DNA of 64,000 bases from JAVDCA01 sp035293985 (lineage in GTDB: Bacteria > Pseudomonadota > Alphaproteobacteria > Rhizobiales > Xanthobacteraceae). Below are positions 32,109-40,702 of this stretch, piece after piece; position 1 is the stretch's first letter, and every line of letters starts with the position of its first letter. The DNA is taken from positions 124,001-188,000 of the forward strand of contig DATGLS010000037.1 in assembly GCA_035293985.1 (NCBI GenBank), given 5' to 3'. The translations under genes and the position numbers were made by a program. Under the pieces are notes generated by a model. That model was given only the letters and a program-made list of their open reading frames with translations. It made no database searches and was not told the DNA's origin.

Positions 32109-32624
32109 ATGTCCCGCCTGCGTACGACCATCCTGATCGCCGCGCTCGCGGGCGCGCTCGCGGCCTGCGCCGGCGACCCGCTGCCGCCCGAGCAGCCGAC
32201 CTTCTACCGCAGCCTCGCGAGCCCGGTCGCCCAGCTCGACGCCGCCACGGCCGCCTCGATGATCTCCGGCTTCCGGCAGAACAACGGCCTCGGTCCGGTG
32301 ACGCTCGATCCGGTGCTGATGCAGCTCGCGCAGACGCAGGCAAGTGGCATGGCGGCGCGCGACAAGCTCGACCACGACGCCAAGGGCGAGTTCGCCAAAC
32401 GGATGAGGGCCGCCGGCTTCGACCCCAAGGTCACGGTCGAGAACGTCTCGGCCGGCTACCATACCCTCGCCGAGGCCTTCTCGGGTTGGCGCGATTCCCC
32501 GCCCCACCGCGCCAACATGTTGAAGGACGGCGTGACCCGCATCGGCATCGCGGCGGTCTACACGCCGAACTCGAAATACAAGGTGTACTGGGCGCTCATC
32601 CTCGGCGCCCCGGCGGGGACGTAG
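32109..32624 (+). CDS. CAP/SCP-domain lipoprotein
   Basis: A 171-aa lipoprotein: SRLRTTILIAALAGALAAC gives a lipobox with the acylated Cys near residue 20. The CAP (cysteine-rich secretory/YkwD-like) domain shows SGFRQNNGLGPVTLDPVLMQLAQTQASGMAARDKLDHD, ENVSAGYHTLAEAFSGWRDSPPHRANML and RIGIAAVYTP. ATG 32109 has GGAGAG 8 nt upstream; earlier ATGs at 32046 and 32079 lack a good site and would spoil the signal. Probably co-transcribed with the MscS gene. Confidence 0.88.
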   Translation: MSRLRTTILIAALAGALAACAGDPLPPEQPTFYRSLASPVAQLDAATAASMISGFRQNNGLGPVTLDPVLMQLAQTQASGMAARDKLDHDAKGEFAKRMRAAGFDPKVTVENVSAGYHTLAEAFSGWRDSPPHRANMLKDGVTRIGIAAVYTPNSKYKVYWALILGAPAGT

Positions 32625-32632
32625 AGCTTGCA

Positions 32633-33565
32633 CTATTTGCGCGTCTGGGTCACCATCGCGAACATCTCCCGCCCATAAGTTCCCTTCGCCTCGTCGAGCA
32701 GCGGCCGCACTGCGTCCGCGAACAGCGCGTGCTCGGCCGCGGCCAGCTCCACGATCTCGCAGCCCTGCGCCTCGATCGCGCGGCGCGCCTCGCCATCCTC
32801 CTCGACTGCGAGCCCGCGCTGGAACGCGACCGAAGCCTTCACGGCGGCCCGCATCGCGGCCTGCAGATCGCCCGGCCAGGCGTCGAACGCGGTGCGGTGC
32901 AGGAAGATCGGGCGCGAGATGTAGAAGTGGTTGGAGATGGTGTGAAAGCGGTGAAACTTGTGCACGCCGTAGGTCACCGTATTGGCGAACGGGTTCTCCT
33001 GCGCGTCGATCGTGCCCGCCTTGATCATGGCGATCGCCTCCGTCAGGTCCATCCGCATCGGCACGGCGCCGAGCAGCTCGAAGGTGCGCCGCTGCACCTC
33101 GCTCGGCAGCACGCGGATGCGCAGGCCGGCGAGGTCGGCCGGCTGACGCACCGGCCGCACCCGGTTGGAGATCTGGCGAAAGCCGTTCTCGAACCAGCCG
33201 AGGATGCGGTAGTTCACGGCCGCCTCGAGCTTGCCCGCGAGATAGGCGCCGAGCGCGCCGTCCATCGCGCCGCGCGCCTGCGCGTTGTCGGCGAACAGGA
33301 ACGGCAGGTCGACGAAGCCGAGCTCGGGCACCCGGTCGGTGAGGTAGCTCGACGACTGGTAGCCGAGCGTCAGAATTCCGTGCTCGACCAGCCACAGGAT
33401 ATCCTCGGCCTTGTAGGCGAAATCCATGATGTTCCAGACGTAGTGGATCTTCACGCGGTCGCCGAACTGCGTTTCCAGCCGATCACCGATGAATTTCAGC
33501 GCGCGCGAGAAACCCGTCGTCGGCGGGCCGTAGCCGCCCATGCGAATTTGGATCGGGTCGGTCAT
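32633..33565 (-). CDS. TRAP transporter solute-binding protein (DctP family) without signal peptide
   Basis: A 310-aa protein of the DctP/TRAP binding family: YVWNIMDFAYKAEDILWLVEHG, LGWFENGFRQISNRVRPVRQPADLAGLRIRVLPSEVQRR, IKAGTIDAQENPFANT and FYISRPIFLHRTAFDAWP. The substrate Arg is in the RIRV strand. A signal peptide is missing: the frame starts MTDPIQIRMGGYGP, with AAGGAGA 9 nt upstream. The upstream frame runs into a palindromic repeat and gives no leader. DctQ/DctM genes are absent. It may be cytoplasmic, or the leader may have been lost. Confidence 0.85.
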   Translation of the reverse strand: MTDPIQIRMGGYGPPTTGFSRALKFIGDRLETQFGDRVKIHYVWNIMDFAYKAEDILWLVEHGILTLGYQSSSYLTDRVPELGFVDLPFLFADNAQARGAMDGALGAYLAGKLEAAVNYRILGWFENGFRQISNRVRPVRQPADLAGLRIRVLPSEVQRRTFELLGAVPMRMDLTEAIAMIKAGTIDAQENPFANTVTYGVHKFHRFHTISNHFYISRPIFLHRTAFDAWPGDLQAAMRAAVKASVAFQRGLAVEEDGEARRAIEAQGCEIVELAAAEHALFADAVRPLLDEAKGTYGREMFAMVTQTRK

Positions 33566-33591
33566 TTGCACTGCGTCTCCTTCGCGCGGAC

Positions 33592-33658
33592 GTAGCCCGG
33601 ATGAGCGAAGCGATAGCCGGGAATGGCGTGCGCGCATGTCGCTTCGCCCATGCGGGCC
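33592..33658. repeat. Dispersed palindromic repeat (GTAGCCCGGATGAGCG type)
   Basis: GTAGCCCGGATGAGCGAAGCG (33592-33612) is matched in reverse by a CGCTTCGCCCATGCGGGCC-like arm ending at 33658. It lies between divergent DctP-like and TctC genes. Another member is at 51675-51753. Confidence 0.7.
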
Positions 33659-33740
33659 ATGATGGCATTCGACATAGCAGGAAAAGCCCGCTTCGAAACC
33701 CGCCCGGTTCGACTATCATCGGCGGCGGGAGGACGTCGAC

Positions 33741-34718
33741 ATGAAACGCGCGTTTTTGCTGCTGACCGCATCCCTCGTCGCGAGCGCCGCTCTCGCGCAG
33801 GACAAATACCCATCGCGGCCGATCAAGGTGCTGGTGCCGTACGCGCCCGGCGGCGCCGTCGACATCGTCACCCGCATCGTCACCGAGCAGATGCGGCAGA
33901 CCCTCGGCCAGCCGTTCGTGATCGAGAACAAACCCGGCGCCTACGGCATTCTGGCGATCCAGGACATGGCCCGCGCCCGGCCCGACGGCTACACGCTGAT
34001 GTTCGGCAACAACAACTCCAACGTGATCACGCCGATCCTCTACGCCAAGAAATTCACCATCGATTATGATCGCGACGTCATCCCGGTGGCGCGCGTCGCC
34101 GACGTGCCGGCCTTCCTGATCGTCACCCGACGCGATTTCCCGGCCACGAGCTTCGCCGCGTTCATCGCCTACGCCAAGCAGAACCCCGGCAAGCTGCGCT
34201 TCAGCAGCGTCGGGGTCGGCAGCTTCCCGCAGTTCGACATGGAAATATTGTCGCGCCGCGCCGGGATCGAGATGACCCACCTGCCCAACAAGAACGGCGC
34301 CACCGGCATGCTCAACGATCTCGTGCGCGGCGACGCCCAGGTCGGCTTCCTCAATCTCGCGACCGCCGGCCCGATGGTGCGCGCCGGCCAGCTGCAGGCG
34401 CTCGCCGTGGTCACCGACAAACGGTTGCCCGAATATCCCGACGTGCCCACCCTTGCCGAGCTCGGCTATCCGGGCGTCGGCACCTTGCAGTGGCTCGCGC
34501 TGTTCGCGCCGAGCGGCGTACCGGCCGACGTGATCGAGACGCTGCACAAGACGGCCGTCGCCGCCGCGGCCTCGCCGACGGTCGTGGACAAGCTCGAGGC
34601 GCAGGTGATGCGCGTGGCGCCGAGCGCGTCGACCGCGGAAGCCAAGACCTGGCTCGCGGGCGAGATGGCGCGGTGGCGCAAGATCATCGCCGAGGTGAAG
34701 ATCGAGATGCCGGATTAG
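33741..34718 (+). CDS. TctC/Bug-type solute-binding protein
   Basis: A 325-aa periplasmic binding protein. Signal peptide residues 1-19 (MKRAFLLLTASLVASAALA), then DKYPSRPIKVLVPYAPGGAVDIVTR, ENKPGAYGILAIQDMAR and PDGYTLMFGNNNSNV. GGGAGGA lies 8 nt before the ATG. It precedes the lut genes by about 85 nt and may share their transcript; lactate or another hydroxy acid is a possible ligand. No TctAB nearby. Confidence 0.92.
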   Translation: MKRAFLLLTASLVASAALAQDKYPSRPIKVLVPYAPGGAVDIVTRIVTEQMRQTLGQPFVIENKPGAYGILAIQDMARARPDGYTLMFGNNNSNVITPILYAKKFTIDYDRDVIPVARVADVPAFLIVTRRDFPATSFAAFIAYAKQNPGKLRFSSVGVGSFPQFDMEILSRRAGIEMTHLPNKNGATGMLNDLVRGDAQVGFLNLATAGPMVRAGQLQALAVVTDKRLPEYPDVPTLAELGYPGVGTLQWLALFAPSGVPADVIETLHKTAVAAAASPTVVDKLEAQVMRVAPSASTAEAKTWLAGEMARWRKIIAEVKIEMPD

Positions 34719-34804
34719 GGGGGCGCCGCGCCGCATCTTGCGCCGGTTCGGGCTTTTCTCCACATTCGCCGTGCGGCTCCCGCGCCGGGCGCCGGGAGTG
34801 CATG

Positions 34805-35614
34805 ATGCCCGAAGGTCAACCACAAAAGCGCGTCGGCCTGTTCGTCACCTGCCTGGTCGACATGATCCGCCCGTCGATCGGCTTCGCGGCCGCGAAGCTG
34901 CTCGAGGATGGCGGCTGCGTCGTCGAGGTGCCGCGTCAATCCTGCTGTGGCCAGCCGGCGTTCAACTCGGGGGACCGCGCGACCACGCGCGCCATTGCCG
35001 AGCAGGTGATCGAGGCGTTCGCGCCCTATGACTATGTGGTCGCGCCGTCCGGTTCCTGTGCCGGCATGCTCAAAGCGCACTACCCCGAGCTCTTTCACGG
35101 CGATCCCAACTGGCTGCCGCGGGCCGATGCGTTCGCGGCGAAGACCTGGGAGCTGGTCTCGTTTCTCGTCGACGTGCTCGGCGTCGCCGGCGTCGACGCG
35201 AGCCTCGAGACGACCGCCACCTACCATGATTCCTGCTCCGGCCTGCGCGAGCTCGGCATCCGCGGCCAGCCGCGCCGGCTGCTCGGCAGCGTGCGCGGGC
35301 TCGCGCTCAAGGAGATGCGGGACGCCGACGTCTGCTGCGGCTTCGGCGGCACGTTCTGCGTCAAATATCCCGACATCTCCAATGCCATCGTCGAGAAGAA
35401 GACCGCCAATATCGCCGCGAGCGGCGCGAACCTGCTGATCGCGGGCGATCTCGGCTGCCTGATGAACATGGCCGGCAAGCTGCAGCGCGAGGGCAAGCCG
35501 ATCGAGGCGCGTCACGTCGCCGAGGTGCTCGCCGGCATGACCGCGGAGCCGGCGATCGGTGCTCCGTCCCGTCGCGAGCCGGGGACGCACTCCGACGCGG
35601 AGCGGCGGCAGTGA
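34805..35614 (+). CDS. lutA: Lactate utilisation protein LutA (CCG-domain Fe-S oxidoreductase)
   Basis: A 269-aa protein with two cysteine-rich CCG domains (SCCGQPAFNSGD and VCCGFGGTFCVKYP), as in LutA/GlpC/HdrB-type proteins. With LutB and LutC it forms an L-lactate oxidising complex independent of LldD. ATG 34805 has GGGAG with 6-nt spacing; ATG 34802 just before it would have only 3 nt. The C-terminus extends about 20 residues beyond the last conserved helix. The lutB start overlaps its stop. Confidence 0.9.
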   Translation: MPEGQPQKRVGLFVTCLVDMIRPSIGFAAAKLLEDGGCVVEVPRQSCCGQPAFNSGDRATTRAIAEQVIEAFAPYDYVVAPSGSCAGMLKAHYPELFHGDPNWLPRADAFAAKTWELVSFLVDVLGVAGVDASLETTATYHDSCSGLRELGIRGQPRRLLGSVRGLALKEMRDADVCCGFGGTFCVKYPDISNAIVEKKTANIAASGANLLIAGDLGCLMNMAGKLQREGKPIEARHVAEVLAGMTAEPAIGAPSRREPGTHSDAERRQ

Positions 35615-37041
35615 CCCACCTCGCCACCTCGCCGCGCTTCAAGGAGAACGCCAAGGCGGCGCTCGCCGATCCCGAGCTGCAGAATGCGCTCAAGTTCGTC
35701 GAGGTGAACTTCATCGCCCGCCGGCGCGAGGTGGCGGACAAGCTGCCCGAGTTCGAGGCGCTGCGCGACGCCGCCCGCGACATCAAGAACCACACGCTCG
35801 CCCATCTCGACCTCTATCTCGAGGCCTACGAGGAGAAGGTCACGGCGACCGGCGGCCATGTGCACTATGCGGTCTCGGTCGACGATGCGCGACGCATCGT
35901 GCTCGACATCTGCAGGAAGCTCGGCGCCAGGACCGTGACCAAGGGCAAGTCGATGATCGGCGAGGAGATCGCGATCAACGACTATCTCGAGGCGAACGGC
36001 ATCACGCCGGTCGAGACCGATCTCGGCGAGTACATCATCCAGCTGCGCCACGAGATCCCCTCGCACATCATCGCGCCCGCCGTGCATCTCACCAAGGCGC
36101 AGATCGAGGCGGACTTCCGCCGTGCGCACGACAATCTTCCGGCTGACCGCAACCTGACCGAGCCGACCAGCCTGCTCGCCGAGGCGCGCGGCGTGCTGCG
36201 GGAGAAATTCCTCGCCGCCGACGTCGGCATCACGGGCGCGAACTTCCTCGTCGCCGAGACCGGCACCTCGATCATCGTCACCAACGAGGGCAACGGCGAC
36301 CTCACCCAGACCCTGCCCAAGGCGCATATCGTGCTCGCCAGCATCGAGAAGCTGGTGCCGACGCTGGAGGACGTGTCGCAGCTCCTCCGCGTTCTCGCCC
36401 GCTCGGCGACGGGCCAGGAGATGTCGGTCTACACCACACTCTCCACCGGCCCGCGCCGCGCCGAGGATCCCGACGGGCCGGGCGAATACCACGTGATCAT
36501 TCTCGACAATGGTCGCTCTTCCATGCTGGGCGGGGAGTTCGGCGACATGCTGCGCTGCATCCGCTGCGGCGCCTGCATGAACCACTGCCCGATCTATCAC
36601 GCGGTCGGCGGCCACGCGTATGGTTGGGTCTATCCCGGGCCGATGGGCGCGGTGCTCACCCCCAGCCTGATCGGCGTCGATCAGGCGGGCCAGCTGCCCA
36701 ATGCCTCGACCTTTTGCGGCCGCTGCGAGGAAGTCTGCCCGGTGCGCATCCCGCTGCCGCGCATGATGCGCTCGTGGCGCGAGCGCGAGTTCGAGCGGCA
36801 TCTTTCGCCGGCAACCGTGCGTAGCGGGCTCGCCTTCTGGGCGTTCTTCGCCAAGCGGCCGGGCCTCTATGGGCTCGCGACCTCGCTCGCGGCGCGCTTC
36901 CTCGCGCTGATCGGCCGCCGCAAGGGCCGCTTCGGCTGGCTGCCGCTCGCGCGCGGCTGGACGCAGTATCGCGAGTTTCCTGCGCCGCAGGGCGCGACCT
37001 TCCAGTCGCAATGGAAGGCACGGCAGCGGGCGCGCCGATGA
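35611..37041 (+). CDS. lutB: Lactate utilisation protein LutB (2 x [4Fe-4S])
   Basis: A 476-aa iron-sulfur subunit. The N-terminal part holds the LUD domain (TKGKSMIGEEIAINDYLEANG, NFLVAETGTSIIVTNEGNGD). The C-terminal part has two [4Fe-4S] motifs: CIRCGACMNHCPIY and FCGRCEEVCPVRIPLP. It begins with GTG overlapping the lutA stop (GTGA) and overlaps lutC (ATGA) at its end, so lutABC is one coupled operon. Confidence 0.93.
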   Translation: MTHLATSPRFKENAKAALADPELQNALKFVEVNFIARRREVADKLPEFEALRDAARDIKNHTLAHLDLYLEAYEEKVTATGGHVHYAVSVDDARRIVLDICRKLGARTVTKGKSMIGEEIAINDYLEANGITPVETDLGEYIIQLRHEIPSHIIAPAVHLTKAQIEADFRRAHDNLPADRNLTEPTSLLAEARGVLREKFLAADVGITGANFLVAETGTSIIVTNEGNGDLTQTLPKAHIVLASIEKLVPTLEDVSQLLRVLARSATGQEMSVYTTLSTGPRRAEDPDGPGEYHVIILDNGRSSMLGGEFGDMLRCIRCGACMNHCPIYHAVGGHAYGWVYPGPMGAVLTPSLIGVDQAGQLPNASTFCGRCEEVCPVRIPLPRMMRSWREREFERHLSPATVRSGLAFWAFFAKRPGLYGLATSLAARFLALIGRRKGRFGWLPLARGWTQYREFPAPQGATFQSQWKARQRARR

Positions 37042-37718
37042 GGGCGCGCGACCAGGTCCTCGGCTCGATCCGCCGGTCGCTCGGTGTCACCGGCGCCGAA
37101 GCGCCGCGCCGCCGCGAGGTGGCCGATCGCCTCGGCGGCCATCCGCGCGGCGTCGTGCCGGGGCGCGGCCAGGGCTCGCCGCAGGAGCGGCTCGATCTTT
37201 TCGCCCGCATGGTCGAGCAGGCGGCCGGCAGCATCGCCCGCGTCGATGATCCGGCAGATGTGCCCGCCGAGGTCGCCGACTTCCTGCGCAAGTGCAACCT
37301 GCCGATGGCGGCGCGCCGCGGTGCTGATCCGCGGCTCGCGAGCATTCCGTGGGAGCGCGCCGGCATGCTGGAGATTTCGACCGGTGCGCCGGATCCGAAG
37401 ATGCTGTCGTCGGTCTCGCACGCATTCGCCGGCGTCGCCGAGACAGGCACGCTCGTGCTGACCTCCGGCGCCGACAATCCGACGTCGCTCAATTTCCTGC
37501 CCGACAACCACATCGTGGTGATCGACGCCAAGGACGTCGCCGGCGACTACGAGTCGGTGTGGCAGCGACTGCGGGAGAGATTCGGCGACGCCGTGATGCC
37601 GCGCACCGTCAACCTGATCACCGGCCCGTCGCGCTCGGCCGACATCGAGCAGACGCTGATCCTCGGCGCGCACGGCCCGCGCCGGTTGCACGTGATATTA
37701 GTCGGCGCCCCGCAATAA
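37038..37718 (+). CDS. lutC: Lactate utilisation protein LutC (LUD domain)
   Basis: A 226-aa LUD-domain protein, third part of the lactate oxidation complex. Conserved pieces are SSVSHAFAGVAETGTLVLTSGADNPTSLNFLPDNHIVVI and NLITGPSRSADIEQTLILGAHGPRRLHVILV. ATG 37038 overlaps the lutB stop; the longer in-frame start at 37011 lies inside lutB and is unlikely. Confidence 0.92.
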   Translation: MRARDQVLGSIRRSLGVTGAEAPRRREVADRLGGHPRGVVPGRGQGSPQERLDLFARMVEQAAGSIARVDDPADVPAEVADFLRKCNLPMAARRGADPRLASIPWERAGMLEISTGAPDPKMLSSVSHAFAGVAETGTLVLTSGADNPTSLNFLPDNHIVVIDAKDVAGDYESVWQRLRERFGDAVMPRTVNLITGPSRSADIEQTLILGAHGPRRLHVILVGAPQ

Positions 37719-37845
37719 ATTTTGGTGGGCAGCCGTGGGCAATGCCGCCGAGCCGTGACAGTGCGCGAGCGCCTGCGTTAACCTGCGCTGGGCGCGGACA
37801 CGGACGATCGCAATCAAAAAAGTCGCCGCGCGAGGGGAGGGCGTC

Positions 37846-39123
37846 ATGACGCGTGCGCGGCTCGCAGCGATCTGGAAATCCTCAGCGGCTCTGCTCTCGA
37901 GTCTCGTTGCGATGCTTCTCCTCGCGACGATCGCACCCGCGGCCGCGCAGGGACCGAGTGGGGAGCCGATCAAGATCGGCTTCAGCGTCTCGCTCACCGG
38001 CGGCCTCGCCTCGTCGGGCAAGGCGCATCTTCTGTCGCAGCAGATCTGGGCCGAGGAGATCAACGCCAAGGGCGGCCTGCTCGGCCGGCCCGTCAAGCTC
38101 GTCTACTACGACGACCAGACCAATGCGGCGACCGTGCCCGGCATCTACGCCAAGCTCATGGACGTCGACCATGTCGACCTCGTGATGGGCGCCGCCACCA
38201 ACCTCATCGTCGCCGCGATGCCGCAGATCATCCAGCGCAAGCGCATGGTGATGGTGCTGCTCGCGCTCGGCTCCAACGCCCAGTTCAAGTATCCGAAGTA
38301 TTTCCAGAGCGCGCCGTTCGGGCCCGACTCCCAGGGCGTGCTGTCGGATGCGTTCTTCCAGGTGGCAAAGACGATCACGCCGACCCCCAAGACCGTCGCG
38401 CTGGTCGGCGCCGATGCCGAGTTCTCCAACAATGTGCTCACCGGCGCGCGGGTGAATGCCAAGAAGTATGCCCTGCAGGTCGTCTACGACCGCAGCTATC
38501 CGCCGAGCACCCTCGACTATTCGCCGATCGTGCGCGCCGTTCAGGCGGCCAAGCCCGATGTCGTGCTGGTTGCGTCATATCCGCCCGACTCGGTCGGGAT
38601 GATCCGCGCCGCGAGCGAGATCGGCCTCAAGACGCAGCTGTTCGGGGGCGCCATGGTCGGCATGCAATACGCCTCGTTGATGGGACAGCTCGCCGACAAG
38701 CTCAACCGCGTCGTGAATTACCACTTCTTCGTGCCGAGCCCGAAGATGAGCTTCCCCGGCATCGAGTCGTTCCTCACCAGGTACCAGGCACGCGCGGCTG
38801 GCGCCGGCGTCGACGCGCTCGGTTTCTATCAACCGCCGTTCGCCTACGCGGCGATGCAGGTGCTGGAGCAGTCCGTGACCGCGACCGGCTCCCTCGATGA
38901 CGACAAGCTCGCCGCCTACATTCACAAGAATGTGTTCCAGACCATCGTGGGCGAGATCAGGTTCAACGAGCTCGGCGAATGGGCCGTGGCGCGGCCGATC
39001 ATGGTTCAGTTCCAGAACGTGCAAGGCGCGGGCCTCGACCAGTACAAGACCGGGCACCGCGAGGTGATCGTTTATCCGCCCCAGTATAAGGACGGCGAGC
39101 TGCAATATCCTTACGCGAAGTAG
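37846..39123 (+). CDS. ABC transporter substrate-binding protein, branched-chain amino acid (LivK) type
   Basis: A 425-aa periplasmic binding protein of the Peripla_BP_6 family. The signal peptide is about residues 1-35 (ending PAAAQ). The mature part starts PIKIGFSVSLTGGLASSGKA and contains WAEEINAKGGLLGRPVKLVYYDDQ and DYSPIVRAVQAAKPDVVLVASYPPDS. GAGGGGAGGG precedes the ATG. In this group such proteins often bind aromatic acids rather than amino acids. No LivHMGF genes are nearby. Confidence 0.92.
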   Translation: MTRARLAAIWKSSAALLSSLVAMLLLATIAPAAAQGPSGEPIKIGFSVSLTGGLASSGKAHLLSQQIWAEEINAKGGLLGRPVKLVYYDDQTNAATVPGIYAKLMDVDHVDLVMGAATNLIVAAMPQIIQRKRMVMVLLALGSNAQFKYPKYFQSAPFGPDSQGVLSDAFFQVAKTITPTPKTVALVGADAEFSNNVLTGARVNAKKYALQVVYDRSYPPSTLDYSPIVRAVQAAKPDVVLVASYPPDSVGMIRAASEIGLKTQLFGGAMVGMQYASLMGQLADKLNRVVNYHFFVPSPKMSFPGIESFLTRYQARAAGAGVDALGFYQPPFAYAAMQVLEQSVTATGSLDDDKLAAYIHKNVFQTIVGEIRFNELGEWAVARPIMVQFQNVQGAGLDQYKTGHREVIVYPPQYKDGELQYPYAK

Positions 39124-39151
39124 AGTCACGCAGGCGCTTGGGGGCTGGCTC

Positions 39152-40255
39152 ATGCAGATCACCGCGGCGGTCGCGCGCGAGCGTTTCGGCCAGTTCACGA
39201 TCGAGACGCTCGACCTCGCCGATCCGCGGCGGGACGAGCTCCTGGTGCGCATCGTCGCAAGCGGCATGTGCCAGACCGACCAGCACGGGCGCGATGGCTA
39301 CTACGACACGCCGCTGCCGGCGGTGTTCGGCCACGAGGGCGCCGGCATCGTCGAGACGGTCGGATCGGGCGTGACGAAGTTCGCGCCCGGCGACCACGTG
39401 GTGATCTCGTATCCCTGGTGCGGCACCTGCGCGAACTGCCGCCGCCGCATGGAATCCCATTGCCAGAACAATTTCGCGCTCAAGATGCGCGGCACGCGCG
39501 CCGATGGCTCGACGCTGATGCGCCGTGGGGCGGAGACCATCTACAGCGCGTTCTTCCAGCAGTCGTCGTTCGCGACGCACGCCATCGCCAACGAGCGCTT
39601 CGCCGTGAAGGTGCGCAAGGATGCGCCGCTCGAGCTGCTCGGCCCCTTCGCGTGCAGCGGCCAGACCGGCGCCGGCGCCGTGCTCAACACCATGCAGCCT
39701 CAGCCGGGCGACGCCTTTGCGGTCTTCGGGGTGGGCGCCGTCGGGCTCTCGGCGCTGATGGCGGCACGCGTCGCCGGCTGCGATCCGATCATCGCAGTCG
39801 ACATTCATACGCGGCGGCTCGATCTCGCACGCGAGCTCGGCGCGACTCACGTGATCGACCATACCGGCGCGGCCGACGTGGTGGGCGAGATCCGACGCGT
39901 CACCGGCGGCGGCGTGCGCTTTTCGCTCGAGACCTCGGCGCAGCCGACGGCATTTCGCGAGGCCGTCGAGGCGCTGATGCCGGCCGGCACCTGCGTGCTG
40001 CTCGGCAGCGCCCGCGCCGGCACCGAGGTCAAGCTCGACATGCCGTTCCTGCAGTTCGGCCGCGTGGTGCGCGGCGTCATCCAGGGCGAGAGTCATCCGC
40101 CCGAGTTCATCCCGCGCCTGGTCGATCTGCTGATGCAGGGGCAGATGCCGGCCGAGCGGATGATGACGTTCTATCGGCTCGCCGACATCAATCGCGCCGC
40201 GCAGGATTCGACCGAGGGCACCACCATCAAGCCGGTGCTGCGCATGCCCACTTGA
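39152..40255 (+). CDS. Zn-dependent aryl-alcohol-type dehydrogenase
   Basis: A 367-aa medium-chain alcohol dehydrogenase. Catalytic zinc ligands are C40 (SGMCQTD) and H61-E62 (FGHEGAG); structural zinc ligands are C90, C93, C96 and C104. The NAD motif is AVFGVGAVGLSALMAARVAG. Closest types are benzyl/aryl-alcohol and glutathione-dependent formaldehyde dehydrogenases. GGGGG precedes the ATG; it is 28 nt after the LivK-like gene, so possibly one operon. A perfect GTTCCG-N4-CGGAAC dyad follows the stop. Confidence 0.9.
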   Translation: MQITAAVARERFGQFTIETLDLADPRRDELLVRIVASGMCQTDQHGRDGYYDTPLPAVFGHEGAGIVETVGSGVTKFAPGDHVVISYPWCGTCANCRRRMESHCQNNFALKMRGTRADGSTLMRRGAETIYSAFFQQSSFATHAIANERFAVKVRKDAPLELLGPFACSGQTGAGAVLNTMQPQPGDAFAVFGVGAVGLSALMAARVAGCDPIIAVDIHTRRLDLARELGATHVIDHTGAADVVGEIRRVTGGGVRFSLETSAQPTAFREAVEALMPAGTCVLLGSARAGTEVKLDMPFLQFGRVVRGVIQGESHPPEFIPRLVDLLMQGQMPAERMMTFYRLADINRAAQDSTEGTTIKPVLRMPT

Positions 40256-40262
40256 GTGCTCG

Positions 40263-40278
40263 GTTCCGCATACGGAAC
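40263..40278. promoter_or_regulatory. Perfect IclR-like dyad
   Basis: GTTCCG-CATA-CGGAAC is a perfect 6-bp dyad located 7 nt after the alcohol dehydrogenase stop and 65-80 nt before the small gene at 40343. It is the cleanest of the three GTTCC/GGAAC sites in the window. It may control the small gene or be a decoy or read-through site; no regulator is nearby. Confidence 0.45.
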
Positions 40279-40342
40279 AGCGCCCCCCTGCCAGGCGTTG
40301 ACTCCTTGAAAGCGCGGAATGCGCGCCACGATGGAGCGGGCG

Positions 40343-40552
40343 ATGGACAGGAACACGGAACCGCGGAGCACGCCGAACGGCGAGACGGCGGAATCTCAGG
40401 AGAAGCTCCACAAGGAGCGTGATCGCGCGCTCGACAAGGCGCTGGAGGAGACATTCCCGGGGTCAGACCCGGTCAACGTGACGCAGCCGCCCAAATCGAA
40501 GCACGAGCGGCGTAACGAGAAATCGGAGACCTCGGGCGGTCGCTCGGCGTAA
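40343..40552 (+). CDS. Small hypothetical protein with FPGSDPVNVTQP motif
   Basis: A 69-aa hydrophilic, charged protein. The core DRALDKALEETFPGSDPVNVTQPP matches a short motif (ETFPASDPxA) common in small uncharacterised proteins of rhizobia-like bacteria. I chose ATG 40343 because GGAG sits 6 nt upstream; ATGs at 40319 and 40331 are in frame. Function unknown, often stress-associated by annotation only. Confidence 0.65.
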   Translation: MDRNTEPRSTPNGETAESQEKLHKERDRALDKALEETFPGSDPVNVTQPPKSKHERRNEKSETSGGRSA

Positions 40553-40580
40553 CCCTTTGAATCAAAGCACTATTGCGGTG

Positions 40581-40602
40581 CCCGCGGAGTGTTAACCGCG
40601 GG
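40581..40602. terminator. Hairpin between small gene and glmM
   Basis: CCCGCGG-N8-CCGCGGG is a perfect 7-bp dyad 29 nt after the stop of the small gene. It could terminate that transcript; there is no T run directly after it. The glmM promoter must lie between here and 40703. Confidence 0.4.
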
Positions 40603-40702
40603 ACCGCGTAAAGATTGCTCACATTTTTTGAAGCAATTGCCAGTATGATACTGTTATAGCCCCGTAGGCGTGGGAGTCCCGGCATCACGCTGGGTTGGGG
40701 AC

